A DNA stretch of 64,000 nt from Streptomyces sp. NRRL S-337 (GCF_000720175.1 NZ_JOIX01000002.1:248001-312000); one strand, 5' to 3'. Shown: positions 1 to 8,948, counted from the first letter of the stretch. Translations and numbers: made by a program. Notes: generated by a model from the letters alone, not told the origin.

Positions 1-1
1 G

Positions 2-478
2 GCGTGGATGTGGGACATGGCCGCATGGGAACTGACCCCGGCCGACAACAGCCTCCAGCCGTTGCTCAGCGCCGGGCCCTCCGTCACGGCCATGGCCCTC
101 TCGCCGGACGGCAGGGTCCTCGCACTGGGTGGCTTGATGGAGGGAGTGCGGCTCTGCAACCTTCAGACCCGCCACCGCACCTGGACGATGATCCACGGCA
201 GCCGTGTACCGAAGATCCTCGCACCGAAGGCACTCGCTTTCTCACCGGATCAGACATGGCTGGCCGTCGGAGGCGAGGAGCGCTCCGTGTGGTTGCTGCG
301 GACGGACGGGGGCGACGGGGTCGGCGCGGAGCTCACGGGCCACTGCGACACCGTGCGCGCCGTCGCGTTCTCACCGGACAGCTCACTGGTCGCCACCGCT
401 TCCGACGATCGACGGGTACGGCTGTGGACAGTCCCTCACCACCGGAAGCCCGAACCGGAAGCGCTGCAGACGTCTTGA
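2..478 (+). CDS. WD40-repeat protein, C-terminal part (5' end outside window)
   Basis: The reading frame is open to the left edge, so only the last ~158 residues are present. Three WD40-like blades are visible: an ALSPDGRVLALGG strand, an AFSPDQTWLAVGG strand, and a final AVAFSPDSSLVATASDD strand followed by RVRLW. The last is the canonical end of a blade. In streptomycetes such C-terminal propellers are usually attached to large AAA/NACHT-type or kinase proteins, but the N-terminal domain is not in view, so the role is unknown. It ends 75 bp before the next gene. Confidence 0.8.
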   Translation, partial: AWMWDMAAWELTPADNSLQPLLSAGPSVTAMALSPDGRVLALGGLMEGVRLCNLQTRHRTWTMIHGSRVPKILAPKALAFSPDQTWLAVGGEERSVWLLRTDGGDGVGAELTGHCDTVRAVAFSPDSSLVATASDDRRVRLWTVPHHRKPEPEALQTS

Positions 479-553
479 GTGCCTGACGCGACAGTGACCG
501 GGTATCCGACGTGTACGGCGGGCGAAGGCCTGCCCCGGAGGGAGGGATCCAGA

Positions 554-949
554 ATGGCCGTCGCCAAAAGCAGCGTGCTGGTGCTGGACGCTGCCGAACC
601 CGAGGAACTGGCCGAGTTCTACGCCCGATTCCTCGGCGGCACGTCACGCGTCGGCAGCCACCCGGACTTCATAGAGATCGTCGAGTCCGCGGGCGTCCGC
701 ATCGTCATCCGACGGGACCACGGCGCCGCGCCGCCGAGCTGGCCTCGGCCGGACACCTCGCAGCAGGCACACCTGCACTTCGTGGTCCCCCAGGACGACA
801 TGGACCAGGCGGAGCGTGAGGCGATCGACCTCGGTGCGCGTCCCCTGGAGACGCGGGACAACGGCGGGTCGTTCGACATCCGGCGTTACGCGGATCCCGC
901 AGGACATCCCTTCGTGCTGGCCGCCCTTGAGGGGCACGGGACCGCGTAA
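554..949 (+). CDS. VOC (glyoxalase/bleomycin-resistance fold) family protein
   Basis: A 131-residue single-domain protein. It opens with VLVLDAAEPEELAEFYARFLGG, the usual first strand and helix of VOC proteins, and closes with RRYADPAGHPFVLA, matching the D-P-x-G-x-x-F signature of the last strand. The start was placed at the ATG preceded by a GGAGGGAGGG ribosome site. The frame extends 25 codons further upstream, but that part does not look like VOC sequence. Substrate unknown; Glyoxalase-like domain class is likely. Confidence 0.8.
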   Translation: MAVAKSSVLVLDAAEPEELAEFYARFLGGTSRVGSHPDFIEIVESAGVRIVIRRDHGAAPPSWPRPDTSQQAHLHFVVPQDDMDQAEREAIDLGARPLETRDNGGSFDIRRYADPAGHPFVLAALEGHGTA

Positions 950-1050
950 GTGCGGTGACGGCCGGGGCGGGTCACCAGCCGCCGAGCCGGCAACCGCCCC
1001 TCAGCCCCTCCCCGAGGTGCGATCCCCCGTCACGCCCGCTGCCAGGTCAT

Positions 1051-1653
1051 TCATCGCGGCGGTTCCCCTTGGACGCCGGCGACGACCGCGGTCACGACCT
1101 TGCGGACGGCGCCGGCCTCCGGCGGCGTGCTGTGCCGGTCGGCGAACAGCATGTGCACGGCCCCGATCAGCGTCGGTGCGAGCGTGTCGACGTCGGCGTC
1201 TGCGGCGATGCGGCCGAGGTCACGCTCGGCGGTGAGGTAGGAGGCGATCGCGGTCGCGGCATCGGACAGGACGGGGACGCCGGTGGGCCTGGCCTTGCGC
1301 AGTTGGGCGCGTAGCTCGTCCCGGGAGGTGACGAGGCTGACGAGCGCCACCGCGACCGAACCGAACAGGTCCATCAGGGCTCGGGTGAGGTTGTCGGCGA
1401 CGGTGCCGGTTCCGGCGGACTCGCGCAGGGCCGTCGCCTGGTCGTCGATGCGGGCGACGCGGTCCAGTACGAGCTCGGCGAGGAAGGCGTCGAAGTCGGC
1501 GAAGTGCCGGTGCAGGACGCCCTTGGCGCAGCCCGCCTCCGCGGTGACCGCCCGGCTGGTCAGCGCGCTCGGCCCGGCTCGGAGCAGGACGCGCTCGGCG
1601 GCACTGAACAGTTGATCGCGTACGTCGCGGATGGCTACTCCGGTGGGCACCAC
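1051..1653 (-). CDS. TetR family transcriptional regulator
   Basis: A 200-residue protein whose N-terminal HTH reads from RDVRDQLFSAAERVLLRAG through AVTAEAGCAKGVLHRHFADF, a typical TetR recognition helix region. The C-terminal ligand domain is not diagnostic. The start is a GTG with an AGAAGGAG site 5 bp upstream; the frame continues upstream but without TetR similarity. It is divergent from a SAM methyltransferase. Two perfect or near-perfect inverted repeats lie between them, so it probably represses both itself and the methyltransferase. Confidence 0.85.
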   Translation of the reverse strand: MVPTGVAIRDVRDQLFSAAERVLLRAGPSALTSRAVTAEAGCAKGVLHRHFADFDAFLAELVLDRVARIDDQATALRESAGTGTVADNLTRALMDLFGSVAVALVSLVTSRDELRAQLRKARPTGVPVLSDAATAIASYLTAERDLGRIAADADVDTLAPTLIGAVHMLFADRHSTPPEAGAVRKVVTAVVAGVQGEPPR

Positions 1654-1703
1654 GCATCTCCTTCTTCTCTTGATCGGCCCGTATCGGTCCGTTCCCATTG
1701 ACG

Positions 1704-1742
1704 AGTGGGCATGTGCCCACTCATAGTGGGCGCATGCCCACT
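1704..1742. promoter_or_regulatory. Paired palindromic operators between tetR and the methyltransferase
   Basis: Two inverted repeats in tandem. 1704-1721 has arms AGTGGGCA/TGCCCACT around TG. 1725-1742 has arms AGTGGGC/GCCCACT around GCAT. Their centres are 21 bp apart, two helical turns, as expected for cooperative binding of two TetR dimers on one face. The second site contains the likely ATG of the methyltransferase gene. Confidence 0.75.
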
Positions 1743-2597
1743 TTACCGCCGGAGCGAGCCCCTCGTTCCCCATACGCGACCCCACAACGCGCGACCCCAC
1801 AAGGCACGGACCAACACCACACGAGCCATCAAGTCCGCCAGGTGGCGGAGTCCTTCGGTTCGGACGCCGAACGGTACGACCGGGCTCGGCCCCGTTACCC
1901 CCAAGCCCTGGTGGACCGCATCGTTGCCGCCAGCCCCGGCCCGGACGTCCTCGACGTCGGTTGCGGCACCGGCATCGTGGCCCGGCAGTTCGAAGCGGCC
2001 GGCTCCCGGGTGCTGGGTGTCGACGTCGACGCGCGGATGGCCGACCTGGCCCGGCAGCGCGGGCTCGACGTCGAGGTGGCGTCCTTCGAGGACTGGGACC
2101 CGGCCGGCCGAACGTTCGACGCCGTCGTCTCCGGACAGACCTGGCACTGGGTGGACCCGGTCGCCGGAGCCACCAAGGCGGCGCAGGCGCTGCGCTCCCG
2201 CGGTCTGCTGGCCCTGTTCTGGAACGCGGGCCAGCCCTCGCCCGAAGTGGCCGAAGCCTTCGCCGAGGTCTACCGCCGGGTGATGCCCGACTCGCTCGCT
2301 GCCCGGCAATCGACGACGCCGGCCGTGGACGGCTACACGGCGCTGTGCACCAAGGCAGCCGATGGACTGCGCAAAGCGGGCACCTTCACCGACCCCGAGC
2401 AGTGGCGCTTCGACTGGGAACAGCGCTACGCACGGGACGAGTGGCTGGACCAGCTGCCCACTCAGGGGGCCTTCACTCGACTCCCACGGGCCGAGCTGGA
2501 GGAGGTGTTGGCAGGCATCGGCGCCGCGATCGACGCCGCGGGAGGCGGCTTCACGATGCACTACGCCACCGTGGCAGTCACCGCGAAGCGCACCTGA
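1734..2597 (+). CDS. Class I SAM-dependent methyltransferase
   Basis: About 287 residues. Motif I is VLDVGCGTG followed by the acidic VLGVDVD motif II region, and SGQTWHWVDP matches the motif IV neighbourhood of Methyltransf_11/25 enzymes. FGSDAERYDRARPRYP is the common N-terminus of this family. The N-terminal ~35 residues before it are poorly conserved. The start is uncertain: the ATG at 1734 lies inside an operator, a TTG at 1698 precedes it, and no good ribosome site is seen for either. Divergent from tetR, so probably derepressed by that regulator's ligand. Confidence 0.8.
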   Translation: MPTLPPERAPRSPYATPQRATPQGTDQHHTSHQVRQVAESFGSDAERYDRARPRYPQALVDRIVAASPGPDVLDVGCGTGIVARQFEAAGSRVLGVDVDARMADLARQRGLDVEVASFEDWDPAGRTFDAVVSGQTWHWVDPVAGATKAAQALRSRGLLALFWNAGQPSPEVAEAFAEVYRRVMPDSLAARQSTTPAVDGYTALCTKAADGLRKAGTFTDPEQWRFDWEQRYARDEWLDQLPTQGAFTRLPRAELEEVLAGIGAAIDAAGGGFTMHYATVAVTAKRT

Positions 2598-2734
2598 AGC
2601 GGTACCGCCTCCTCCCGGCCCAGCTCGGCCCGCGCCGCTCAATGGATGCCGCGCATACGCCACATAAGAAATGCGGGAAAGGAAAGGTATGACGACGGAA
2701 GGTGCGGGCACACGGTCTTTGGAGGTTGATAACT

Positions 2735-2905
2735 ATGGTCCCCCTTCTTCTGGTTCTGCTTCTTGCCCTGCTCCTTTTCGGCGCCGGATTCGCGCTCAAG
2801 GCCCTCTGGATCGTGGCCGTGATCGTGCTCGCGGTGTGGTTGCTGGGCTTTGTCGTACGCTCGGCCGGCCCGACCGGAAAGCGGGGTCGCTGGTATCGCT
2901 GGTGA
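2735..2905 (+). CDS. Small hydrophobic membrane protein
   Basis: A 56-residue protein made almost entirely of two membrane segments (VPLLLVLLLALLLFGAGFA and LWIVAVIVLAVWLLGFVV) ending in a basic tail. GGAGG sits 9 bp before the ATG. Such short proteins occur in many streptomycetes as stress-associated hydrophobic proteins; the function is unknown. It stands in front of a strong hairpin and near csbD-like and DUF5133 genes, which fits a general-stress group. Confidence 0.7.
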   Translation: MVPLLLVLLLALLLFGAGFALKALWIVAVIVLAVWLLGFVVRSAGPTGKRGRWYRW

Positions 2906-2940
2906 CGACTGGCGTCCAGTGAAAGCCCAGTGAAAGGGTT

Positions 2941-2969
2941 GGGCCCCGGCACTCTTGGTGCCGGGGCCC
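2941..2969. terminator. Hairpin terminator after the small membrane protein
   Basis: A perfect 12-bp stem (arms GGGCCCCGGCAC/GTGCCGGGGCCC) with loop TCTTG, 35 bp after the stop codon. The T tract is weak, as is usual in Streptomyces. Confidence 0.75.
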
Positions 2970-3121
2970 ATTCCTGTGGCCGCCGCATATGTGTCCCCGC
3001 GCAGACATTGCCGTTCCGTTCCGGCCAACATAGACCGAAAACGGTGGTGAAGTACGGCGGTGAAGCACCTCTTCACGGGTAAACGGCACTCGATGTCGAT
3101 CTCCGTGAGAGAGGAACTGCT

Positions 3122-3373
3122 GTGCTGAAGCCCCATCCGGCAATACTGCGGGATCTTGTGAAGCAGTACGAGGGACTCCGCGCCCAAGGCTCGGACCGGA
3201 GTTCGCCGGAGACCAGGCGCCGCACGGAGGACCTCGCCTACACGCTCTGCGTCTCCACCGGAACCCGGACCGTCGAAGCCGCCCTGGCTTTCGCCGCCGA
3301 ACAACTCGAAGCGGATCTGGCGGAGTCGGCGTACGCCACGGGCGCCCGGTCGGTACTTCCGCTCGCCATCTGA
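3122..3373 (+). CDS. DUF5133 domain-containing protein
   Basis: An 83-residue protein that begins MLKPHPAILRDLVKQYEGL, the recognisable N-terminus of DUF5133, and keeps the downstream R-x-x-E-D-L-A-Y-T-L-C-V-S-T-G-T segment. GTG start with a GAGAGGAA site. This family is nearly confined to Streptomyces, appears in several copies per genome and is often near stress or sigma-factor genes. Molecular role unknown. Confidence 0.75.
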   Translation: MLKPHPAILRDLVKQYEGLRAQGSDRSSPETRRRTEDLAYTLCVSTGTRTVEAALAFAAEQLEADLAESAYATGARSVLPLAI

Positions 3374-3515
3374 AGACTCCCAGCTGTTTTTGGTCTCAGG
3401 CCGGAGCCGCAGGAATTATCGGCCCCACAACGGACACCAGAGAGATATGAGGGTCCGGGGCTGCGGACACGAAATTATCGATGAAACTCGTTGAGCTCGA
3501 TGAAGGGAGATTGCG

Positions 3516-3689
3516 ATGAGCGCCGAGGAAAAGGCCAAGGCGAAGGCCGAGCAGGTCACCGGAAAGGCGGAGAAGGCGGCGGGCCGCGCCGTGGGGAACG
3601 AGCGCGCGGAAGCCGAGGGCTCGGCCAGGGAAACCAAGGGCGATCTGCGGGGCGCGAAGGAAAAGGCCAAGGACGCCCTTGACGACTGA
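3516..3689 (+). CDS. CsbD family stress protein
   Basis: A 57-residue very hydrophilic protein (MSAEEKAKAKAEQVTGKAEK to AKEKAKDALDD), matching the CsbD fold in length and in its K-x-K-G-x-A-E-x-x-x-G repeat pattern. GAAGGGAGA lies just before the ATG. In Bacillus csbD is under SigB, and here a SigB-type sigma gene is 200 bp away on the opposite strand. That is consistent with a local stress group, but no SigB consensus promoter could be recognised. Confidence 0.85.
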   Translation: MSAEEKAKAKAEQVTGKAEKAAGRAVGNERAEAEGSARETKGDLRGAKEKAKDALDD

Positions 3690-3693
3690 GCAC

Positions 3694-3752
3694 TGAGAAA
3701 CACTGAGCGCGCTGGGCAGCACCGAGCGCTGAGAAACTGAGCACCGAGAAAC
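3694..3752 (+). repeat. Short degenerate repeats after csbD
   Basis: The octamer TGAGAAAC occurs at 3694 and 3730 and as CGAGAAAC at 3745, within a stretch also repeating GAGC. It lies between the csbD stop and the terminator hairpin. No function is evident. Confidence 0.4.
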
Positions 3753-3758
3753 AGTCGT

Positions 3759-3810
3759 GCCTGTCGGGTGCGGGTCCGTTCCCAAGTGAACTGACCCGCA
3801 CCCGACAGGC
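3759..3810. terminator. Bidirectional terminator between csbD and the sigma factor gene
   Basis: A perfect 18-bp inverted repeat (3759-3776 with 3793-3810; arms begin GCCTGTCGGG) around a 16-nt loop that can itself pair partly. It separates convergent genes and could serve both. Confidence 0.8.
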
Positions 3811-3899
3811 GTTGGTGCACCCGTGAGCCGACGCCACCCCGCAGACCGCGGGCCGGCAGCCTCCGTCCCGGCACGGCTGCGCCGGGACGGCCGGCGCGG

Positions 3900-4781
3900 T
3901 CAGTCCGTGCGGAGCATGGCGGTGCGCAGCTGGCCCAGGCAGCGGTTGAGCAGACGAGAGACGTGCATCTGGGAGATGCCGAGGATGTCGCCAATCTCGG
4001 CCTGGGTCATTTCCTGACCGAAGCGGAGCTCCAGTATCCGGCGGTCGCGGTCCTCCAGCTGGTCCAGCAGCGGCTTGAGCGTGTGCAGATCCTCGAAGAG
4101 GTACATCTCCTCGTCGTAGTCACCGAGGAGGTCCGCGAGCGGTATGTCGTTGCCTTCGTCCCCTATGGTGGCGTCGATGGACGAGGCGCTGTAGCCGTTG
4201 GCGGCGACCTGCCCCTCCATGACCTCTTCCTCCGGGATGTCCAGGTGAGCCGCCAGTTCGGAGACCTTGGGGTCCCGGCCCAGCTCGTTGGCGAGGTGCT
4301 CATTGGCGCGGGCGAGGTCGACCCGCAATTCCTGCAGCCGCCGGGGCACCCGTACGTCCCAGGTGGTGTCACGGAAGAAGCGCTTCATCTCACCCGTGAT
4401 GTACGGGATGGCGAGCGTGGTGAACTCCACGTTGCGCGACAGGTCGTAGCGGTCGATGGCCTTGATCAGGCCGATCGTGCCGACCTGCATGATGTCCTCG
4501 AGATCATCGCCCCGATTCCGGAACCGCCGGGCGGCGTAACGCACCAGCGAGAGGTTCATCTCGATGAGCGTGTTGCGCGCGTACTGGTACTCGGGCGTGC
4601 CCTCCTCCAGCTTCTCCAACCGCTCGAAGAACAGCTGGGTCAGTTCCCGGGCGTCGCCGGGGGCGAGGTCCTCGGGCGACTCGATCAGGGGCAACTCGGC
4701 GGGCGGAACGGGCGCCGCGGTCGGTCCGTCGACGACACCGATGTCCTGCGGGGTCTCCGCCCTCGCGCTGCTGACGCTCAT
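3900..4781 (-). CDS. RNA polymerase sigma factor of the SigB/SigF/SigG subfamily
   Basis: 293 residues. Region 2 reads NLSLVRYAARRFRNRGDDLEDIMQVG and FTTLAIPYITGEMKRFFRD. Region 3 starts WDVRVPRRLQELRVDL, and region 4 ends with EMTQAEIGDILGISQMHVSR. This is the group-3 SPX-type sigma family that streptomycetes carry in many paralogues for osmotic/oxidative stress and sporulation. Start at ATG with GGAGGAG. No anti-sigma gene is adjacent; the RsbW-like ATPase in this window is 9 kb away. Confidence 0.93.
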   Translation of the reverse strand: MSVSSARAETPQDIGVVDGPTAAPVPPAELPLIESPEDLAPGDARELTQLFFERLEKLEEGTPEYQYARNTLIEMNLSLVRYAARRFRNRGDDLEDIMQVGTIGLIKAIDRYDLSRNVEFTTLAIPYITGEMKRFFRDTTWDVRVPRRLQELRVDLARANEHLANELGRDPKVSELAAHLDIPEEEVMEGQVAANGYSASSIDATIGDEGNDIPLADLLGDYDEEMYLFEDLHTLKPLLDQLEDRDRRILELRFGQEMTQAEIGDILGISQMHVSRLLNRCLGQLRTAMLRTD

Positions 4782-4864
4782 GAGTGACTCCTCCCTCTTC
4801 GTACGGCCCCGGTCGAGGGAGCTCCTGCCCCGACGGCCACCGGGCATGTACATCTTTTGTGACG

Positions 4865-6535
4865 TCAGACGGTGAAGCAGTCCGGGTCGGCCGCCGCCCA
4901 GTCCGCTGCCCAGTCCTCCGGGGGAACGGCCAGCAGCTCGCCCGGGGAGAGCCACTCGTACAGCTCCTCGTACGAGCGGACGGTGAGCGGGTCGAGGCGG
5001 CGGCGCAGCATGTGGGGGCGGAGTTCGTCGGGGTGCTGGACACCCATGGAGCCCATGATCTGCAGGGCGCTGTCCACCGTCGCCTTCTGGAACCGGTGCA
5101 CGCGCGCGGACTTGTCCGCCACGTCCAGCGCCCGGGCCCGGTGCGGGTCCTGGGTGGCCACCCCGACCGGACAGGTGTTGGTGTGGCATCGCCGGGCCTG
5201 TATGCAGCCGACGGCCATCATCATGGCGCGTGCCGCGTTGGTGAAGTCGGCGCCCTGGATCATGCGCTTGACCATGTCCGCGCCGGTGGCCACCTTGCCG
5301 CTCGCGCCGATCTTGATCCGGTCCCGCAGTCCGCAGCCGACCAGGGCGTTGTGCACGGTGATCAGGCCCTCGGTCAGCGGAGCGCCCAGGTGGTCGGCGA
5401 ACTCCAGAGGGGCGGCCCCGGTGCCGCCCTCGGCGCCGTCGACGATGATGAAGTCCGGGGTGACGCCCTCCTGGAGCATGGCCTTGCAGACCGCGAGGAA
5501 CTGCCGGCGGGAGCCGACGCAGAGCTTGAAGCCGGTGGGCTTGCCGCCCGCCAGTGCGCGCATCCGCGCGAGGAAGCGGACCAGTTCGCGCGGGGTGGAG
5601 AAGGTCCGGTGGTAGGGCGGGGAGGTCACCGTCCGCCCTTCCGGCACCTCCCGGACCCGGGCGATCTCCGCGCTCACCTTGTCGCCGGGCAGGACGCCGC
5701 CGATGCCCGGCTTCGCGCCCTGGGACAGCTTCAGCGAGACGCACTTGATGCTGTCGTGCGCCGCCTTGTCGGCGAACTCGGACGGTGAGAAGGCGCCCTG
5801 CGCGGTCCGGCAGCCGAAGTACCCGGTCCCGATTTCCCAGACGAGATCACCACCGTGCCGCAGGTGGTACTCGGACAGACCCCCCTCCCCGGTGTCGTGG
5901 GCGAAGCCGCCGAGGGCGGCACCGCGGTTCAGGGCGAGGATCGCGTTGCCGGACAGCGAGCCGAAGCTCATCGCCGAGACGTTCAGCAGCGCCATGTCGT
6001 ACGGCCGGGTGCAGTCCGGGCCGCCGAGCCGGACCGTGGGGTGCCGGTCGGGAACCGGCTTGGGGGCCATCGACGGCACCATGAACTCGTAGCCGGCGGC
6101 ATAGACGTCACGCTCGGTGCCGAACGGCTCCTCCGCCTCGGTGCCCTTGGCCCGCTCGTAGACGAGGCTGCGTACATCGCGGTCGAAGGGCCGGCCGTCG
6201 AAGTTGCGCTCGACGAAGTACTGCTGCAGCTCCGGCCTGATCGCCTCCAGCGCGAACCGCAGATGTCCGATGACCGGGTAGTTGCGCAGCACCGAGTGCC
6301 GACGCTGCGCCAGGTCAGCGGCGCCGACCCCGCCGAGGGCGAGGAAGACCAGCGCCGGTGGCCACCACCAGGGCGACGCCAGCAGCGCCGCCGCGACGAG
6401 CCCGGCGGCGGCCACGAGCAGCGCCGCCACCGAAAGCCACCGGAACAGGTGGGCGAAGGGACGCATGCGCGCGCCGCCCGGCCGTCCGCCGGAGCCGGCC
6501 CGCGAACCGCTGACGCCAGCGTTGGTGGTCACCAT
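4865..6535 (-). CDS. FMN-binding glutamate synthase family protein
   Basis: About 556 residues. Two membrane segments near the N-terminus (SVAALLVAAAGLVAAALLA and WPPALVFLALGGVGAADLA) precede a GltB-type central/FMN domain. Diagnostic pieces are MSFGSLSGNAILALNRGA, IVDGAEGGTGAAPLEF (FMN/substrate barrel) and CHTNTCPVGVATQDP, which carries the cysteines that bind the 3Fe-4S cluster in glutamate synthases. It lacks the amidotransferase domain, so it is the stand-alone membrane-linked homologue whose physiological reaction is not settled. GGGAG precedes the ATG. Confidence 0.9.
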   Translation of the reverse strand: MVTTNAGVSGSRAGSGGRPGGARMRPFAHLFRWLSVAALLVAAAGLVAAALLASPWWWPPALVFLALGGVGAADLAQRRHSVLRNYPVIGHLRFALEAIRPELQQYFVERNFDGRPFDRDVRSLVYERAKGTEAEEPFGTERDVYAAGYEFMVPSMAPKPVPDRHPTVRLGGPDCTRPYDMALLNVSAMSFGSLSGNAILALNRGAALGGFAHDTGEGGLSEYHLRHGGDLVWEIGTGYFGCRTAQGAFSPSEFADKAAHDSIKCVSLKLSQGAKPGIGGVLPGDKVSAEIARVREVPEGRTVTSPPYHRTFSTPRELVRFLARMRALAGGKPTGFKLCVGSRRQFLAVCKAMLQEGVTPDFIIVDGAEGGTGAAPLEFADHLGAPLTEGLITVHNALVGCGLRDRIKIGASGKVATGADMVKRMIQGADFTNAARAMMMAVGCIQARRCHTNTCPVGVATQDPHRARALDVADKSARVHRFQKATVDSALQIMGSMGVQHPDELRPHMLRRRLDPLTVRSYEELYEWLSPGELLAVPPEDWAADWAAADPDCFTV

Positions 6536-6734
6536 CAGCTCCCGAGAAGTAGGGCGACGGCCCCGCATCGCGACGGATGCCCGAGAGCGGGCGGGCTGGG
6601 CCGGGCCGTTCGATCAACGCTGGCCGTTTACCCGCCCGCCCCCGCTTCAGTCGGAGTCGTGCTGGTCGTGGGGTCGCCGGGCGACGTACCGCCGGCGCAT
6701 GTCGCTCGCAGCTCCGCCCGGGGTACCAGCGCGC

Positions 6735-7529
6735 TCACTCCCACGGCGCCGGGCCGGTACCGGACGCCCAGCCGACGAGGTCGTCCTGGTCGAAGCAGAG
6801 GATGGCGCACTGTTCGGCGTATTCCCGCGCCGGATCGGTGAAGGCGCTGGTGGTGACGACGGCGGCGACATCGGCTCCGTGGACGGTGAAGCAGGTGCCG
6901 CCGAAGCGCTGCAGTTCCTGGGAGCCCACCTTGTTGTCCGCGCCGTAGCGCTTGCACTGGATGACGACGCTACGGCCGTCGGGGGCCACGGCCACCACGT
7001 CCGCGCCGAGGTCGTTGGCGCCGCCGACCACCCGGACGTCCTCGCAGCCGTCGCGCTCGCACAGGCCGGCCACCGCCTCCTCGAAGGCGTCGGCGTCCAT
7101 TTCGGCGTAGTCGTCGATCTCCGGCGGGCGAGGGGTGACGTCCACCACCGGGCGGGGGCAGGCATCCTCCGTCGTAGGCGCGTCGAGTTCCTCCACCGCG
7201 CTGGGACCGACGGCCTCTCCCAGGGGGACGAGCACACGTTCCCCGGCCCCTCCCCCACAGGTCGCGCACGTCCGCCCGCCCGGCACCCTCCGGGCGGCGG
7301 CCCGCCGGCGCCGTCCACGACGCAGCAGCAGCACCAGCGCCACGACAAAAACCAGCCCGACGACAACCGCGGGGCCGGGGTGCGCACTCGCGGAGGCCAT
7401 GGCCTTCTGCAGTGTCAGGCCCACTCCGGTGACGACGATCGCGAGGAGCCCGAACGAGAGGGACAGCTGCCGCAGGCTGAAGGCGGGCCGGCGGCGCGGG
7501 GGCCTGGGCCGGCGTATGGGGGTCACCAT
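6735..7529 (-). CDS. Membrane-anchored Mrr-type restriction endonuclease-like protein
   Basis: 264 residues. Two membrane helices (about 22-40 and 53-70) are followed by a basic stretch, a CxxC pair (C88, C91), and a C-terminal Mrr_cat domain. The catalytic PD-(D/E)xK core is visible as D177 in LGADVVAV and Q191-x-K193 in QCKRY. Membrane-linked Mrr-like proteins occur widely in actinobacteria, and their target DNA is unknown. No methyltransferase partner is adjacent, consistent with a type IV-like or non-restriction role. Confidence 0.8.
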   Translation of the reverse strand: MVTPIRRPRPPRRRPAFSLRQLSLSFGLLAIVVTGVGLTLQKAMASASAHPGPAVVVGLVFVVALVLLLRRGRRRRAAARRVPGGRTCATCGGGAGERVLVPLGEAVGPSAVEELDAPTTEDACPRPVVDVTPRPPEIDDYAEMDADAFEEAVAGLCERDGCEDVRVVGGANDLGADVVAVAPDGRSVVIQCKRYGADNKVGSQELQRFGGTCFTVHGADVAAVVTTSAFTDPAREYAEQCAILCFDQDDLVGWASGTGPAPWE

Positions 7530-7760
7530 GGTCTGTTTGCCTCTCCCAACGGTCGACGAAGATCCTTTGGATCTTGTGCCCCCAACTCGGGGCTCATCAC
7601 AACGACTGGGAGGGGGGAATCAACCTGGGACTGGTCGCCGAGGCGATCGGCTTCGTGGCCGCCCTTCCGGCCGGCCTCCGAGGCACGCTGCGGGTCGTTG
7701 ACGAAACTGCCGCAGCAGGCGGAATACGTGCGGCCACCCGCGCCCGCCTGGGTCCGTCGC

Positions 7761-8948
7761 TCAGGCCGGGACGCCTGCCGTGGCCAGCACGAGCCGGTCC
7801 ACCACCCCCGCGGGCCCGGCCCCGCTCCTGCCCCAGGCCCGCTGCCGACCCGCCCCGTCACCGCGGGCCGCCATCCGTTGGAAGAGCGCTGTGACCTCCG
7901 CCAGGTCCCCGTACTGCGCCAGCACCGGGCGCACGTGCCGCACCAGCTGTTCGGCAACTTCCGACACCGGACGAACCTGCCCGGTCAGGGCGTCGAAACC
8001 AGCGCCGTTCCAACCATCCCGAGCGGCACGCCAACAAGCGGCTCGCAGCACCTCACCGTCCCAACGCGGGCCGGGGTCACCGCGCCGTACTTTTTCCGCT
8101 GCGGTGACGACCAGCGCACGGAGCAGCACGGCGACCGCGATGGTGTCGTCGATGTCCTGCAGCACGTCCATGGACCGGATCTCCAACGTGGGCAGCCGGG
8201 GATTGGGGCGCAGGTCCCAGAACGGCATGCCGGGTTCCAGCATTGCCTCCGTATCAGCGATCAACACGGCGAGCCGCTCATGCTCCTCCAGCGAGCCCGC
8301 GTACGGCGGCGGTCCCAGGCACGGGAAGCGGCCTCTGATGACCGAGCGCCAGCTGGCGTAGCCGGTATCACGCCCCTCGAAGAACGGGGAGTTGGCACTC
8401 AATGCGATGAAGAAAGGCAGCCAGGGCCGCACATGATTACCGCTCAGCACGGCCAGTTCCCGGTCAGGGAGGTGGACGTGGACATGGAACGCGCTGATGA
8501 CGAAGTCGTCCAGCATGCTGCGGTACTGCTCCCGCCCGGCCCGGTAACGCGGGTGGTCGCCCACTCGTGGCGGGCCACCGTGCCTGAGGACCGGGGTGCC
8601 CGAGGCGCACAGGCACGAACCCTCGGCACGGGCCGCGGTGACCAGCGCCCTGCGCACCCGCTCAAGTTCCCCGCGCAGCTCACCCGCTGTCCGGCACGGC
8701 GGGGTACGCCCTTCCACCTGGCACTCCGCGAACTCGTTCGCGGCCAGATCGCCGACTACGCGAGAGGCACGAGCAGCGACCCCGGGGCCGGTGGGAACGA
8801 CGGCACGCGTATGAGGGTCAACGACGAAATACTCCTCCTCCACGCCGATCGTGGGCAGGTCACCGGTGTGTGCGGCAGGAGGCATGGAACGGGACTCATC
8901 GGTCACTCCTCCAGCATCTCGCGAACCCTCCGTCCTGTCGTCCGGCAC
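7761..8948 (-). CDS. YbdK-type carboxylate-amine ligase (glutamate-cysteine ligase family 2)
   Basis: Up to 395 residues. The family signature TIGVEEEYFVVD opens the enzyme, followed by FHVHVHLPDRE (metal/ATP site histidines), SANSPFFEGRDTGYASWRS and LPTLEIRSMDV, all typical of GCS2 / YbdK ATP-dependent ligases. It forms a gamma-glutamyl or related amide bond; the true substrate is unknown. The start is uncertain: a GTG at 8948, a GTG at 8906 and an ATG at 8885 are all possible, and homologues usually begin shortly before the IGVEEEY motif. Confidence 0.88.
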   Translation of the reverse strand: MPDDRTEGSRDAGGVTDESRSMPPAAHTGDLPTIGVEEEYFVVDPHTRAVVPTGPGVAARASRVVGDLAANEFAECQVEGRTPPCRTAGELRGELERVRRALVTAARAEGSCLCASGTPVLRHGGPPRVGDHPRYRAGREQYRSMLDDFVISAFHVHVHLPDRELAVLSGNHVRPWLPFFIALSANSPFFEGRDTGYASWRSVIRGRFPCLGPPPYAGSLEEHERLAVLIADTEAMLEPGMPFWDLRPNPRLPTLEIRSMDVLQDIDDTIAVAVLLRALVVTAAEKVRRGDPGPRWDGEVLRAACWRAARDGWNGAGFDALTGQVRPVSEVAEQLVRHVRPVLAQYGDLAEVTALFQRMAARGDGAGRQRAWGRSGAGPAGVVDRLVLATAGVPA

